In this document: positions 62,823-64,000 of the stretch, in pieces
Layout of the letters: each line of letters opens with the position of its first letter
Numbering within the stretch: position 1 is the stretch's first letter
From: Megamonas hypermegale
GTDB taxonomy: Bacteria > Bacillota > Negativicutes > Selenomonadales > Selenomonadaceae
DNA: 64,000 nt
Assembly: GCF_900187035.1 (NCBI RefSeq)
Contig: NZ_LT906446.1
Location: forward strand, 1,860,001 to 1,924,000
Direction: 5' to 3'
Position numbers and translations under genes: made by a program
Notes under the pieces: generated by a model
The model's input: only the letters and a program-made list of their open reading frames with translations
Told to the model about the DNA's origin: nothing
Database searches by the model: none

Positions 62823-64000
62823 TTGAGTTGGAAAGCTATTTTATCCATATTAACATGTAATGTCGTGTTAATGTCAGCCAGCTACACAATGCTAATTCCA
62901 TTCTTGCCTATGTATCTGATTCAAGAACTAGGCGTTCCAGCAGACCATGCTAATATGTGGTCAGGTGTAGTTTTTTCCATTTCATTTGTCGTTAGTGCTG
63001 TTATGGGGCCTATTTGGGGTAAATTATCCGATAAAAAAGGACGCAAATTAATGGCTATTCGCTCCGGTGCCGGACTCGCTATCGCTTATTTTCTTTGTGG
63101 TATCGTCAGCTCTCCATTTCAATTAATGCTTGCACGTGCATTTCAAGGTTTTGCAGCCGGTCTTTGGCCTGCTGAACTTGCTATCATGTCTGCTTATGCA
63201 CCAAAACAAAAACTTGGTTTTTGTATGGGCGTAATGCAAGGCGCATTAACTGCTGGTGGCGTCATCGGTCCACTACTTGGGGGCATCCTTGCTAGCGTTT
63301 TTGGTATGCGTATATCTTTTTTCATTGCAGCTGCAGCTCTCGGTATAATCACAATAATTACATTTATCTTCATTAAAGAACCACCACGTGTGGAAAAAAC
63401 ACCAGAACAAATACTCGTTGCTCAAAAAGCAGAACAAGTAAATCTATTAAAAATACCTATGATACGTCGCCTTTTAGAATGTGCTGTTGTCATTCAAATG
63501 GCAATCTTGATTTTACAACCAATCTTAACAATTTATATTGCTGAACTCAATCACAGCATGGAAAATGTTGTAATGTTATCTGGTATTGTATTTTCACTAG
63601 GTGGCTTTGCAGGCGCTATATCTTCACCGCTTTGGGGTAAATACGGTCAAGCTCATGGCTTTTTCCGCACTATGTGTATAACTCTCGCCATTTCAGGTAT
63701 AGTCTTAATCTTGCAATCAATTCCTGATACTTTAATACCTTTTGCTATATTACAATTTATGTGCGGTCTATTCTATGCAGGGGTATATCCTTCTATAAAT
63801 TCCATTCTCGTCAAAAAAAGTCCACCAGAACAACGTGGTCGTATATTCGGTCTGATGTTTTCAGCTCAACAAGTCGGTTCAACAATAGGACCACTCGTTG
63901 GAGGTCTTATCGGTACTTTTATCGGTTTGAAATTCGTCTTTATTTTCGCTGGTGCACTAATGTTCTTAACTAGTGCTTCCATGTACCTTAAACCACCTAT
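62823..64000 (+). CDS. MFS multidrug efflux transporter (3' end beyond window)
   Basis: The frame is open from a TTG at 62823 (RBS AAGGAA) to the window edge, about 392 residues, with no stop. It has at least eleven hydrophobic helices, motif A WGKLSDKKGRK, and GGVIGPLLGGI and GSTIGPLVGGL at the ends of helices 5 and 11, as in DHA1 drug antiporters of the LmrP/NorA-like type. The halves are similar, with PIWGKLSDKKG echoed by PLWGKYGQAHG. Only a short C-terminal part should be missing. Confidence 0.87.
   Translation, partial: MSWKAILSILTCNVVLMSASYTMLIPFLPMYLIQELGVPADHANMWSGVVFSISFVVSAVMGPIWGKLSDKKGRKLMAIRSGAGLAIAYFLCGIVSSPFQLMLARAFQGFAAGLWPAELAIMSAYAPKQKLGFCMGVMQGALTAGGVIGPLLGGILASVFGMRISFFIAAAALGIITIITFIFIKEPPRVEKTPEQILVAQKAEQVNLLKIPMIRRLLECAVVIQMAILILQPILTIYIAELNHSMENVVMLSGIVFSLGGFAGAISSPLWGKYGQAHGFFRTMCITLAISGIVLILQSIPDTLIPFAILQFMCGLFYAGVYPSINSILVKKSPPEQRGRIFGLMFSAQQVGSTIGPLVGGLIGTFIGLKFVFIFAGALMFLTSASMYLKPP

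Noticed and set aside
1-64000. CRISPR array, insertion sequence, prophage or rRNA operon
   Set aside because: No regularly spaced repeats, transposase or phage proteins, or rRNA sequence were seen anywhere in the window.

Overview
The window is low-G+C DNA from a bacterium that encodes a Tat-exported NiFe hydrogenase, several anaerobic oxidative-stress proteins (desulfoferrodoxin, rubredoxin-first rubrerythrin, flavodoxin) and Firmicute-type regulation (T-box, yybP-ykoY riboswitch, Fur 7-1-7 box, parS, TTGACA/TATAAT promoters). The gene set and the Firmicute cluster yybS-gdpP-rplI-dnaB-purB-purA, combined with a CobT/ArsAB-type protein, suggest a Negativicute of the Selenomonadales, possibly Megamonas-like. 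The genus is an inference from gene content, not a database result.

Layout. 1-3860: a type III restriction-modification system (res cut by the window edge, mod complete) and a HAD phosphatase, ending at a tRNA-Gln(CUG). 4008-14443: one minus-strand block for a membrane-bound uptake NiFe hydrogenase (small subunit, large subunit, cytochrome b, a small CxxCGC protein), then after a hairpin the maturation genes hypA, hypB, endopeptidase, hypF, hypC, hypD, hypE. 14539-19260: a YitT-type membrane protein and the fruR-fruK-fruA fructose operon with a clear operator-like inverted repeat. 19569-27371: a STAS protein with glgX and desulfoferrodoxin, a 2-hydroxyacid dehydrogenase with an M18 aminopeptidase, rubrerythrin, and a mannose-family PTS IIA with nagA. 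27386-37067: the ori-proximal housekeeping cluster yybS-gdpP-rplI-lonC-dnaB, then purB-purA behind a possible attenuator.

37102-46113: a YczE-like protein, a DUF362 ferredoxin-type protein, a Fur-controlled DUF3793-flavodoxin operon, a NUDIX protein with a HAD-like head, an ArsB/NhaD-like transporter and a triple-module hexapeptide acetyltransferase. 44875-64000: metA-dacF, tex, a fused double CobT (candidate one-chain ArsAB), a perfect parS site, a LysR regulator, a Mn riboswitch with TerC, murA, an FrhB-like iron-sulfur protein, rpsF-ssb-rpsR with a candidate S6:S18 leader, three MFS transporters (one behind a T-box, one cut by the window edge), an M29 aminopeptidase and rpe.

Together the genes describe an anaerobe that oxidises hydrogen at the outer face of its inner membrane through a quinone-reactive cytochrome b, ferments sugars through PTS systems, stores glycogen, and makes or remodels a cobamide. 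The parS site and the replication and translation genes place the window near the replication origin. The most unusual items are the ArsAB-like fusion, the triple acetyltransferase with a dead third module, and the stand-alone MCxTCGC protein beside a HypB that lacks that motif.
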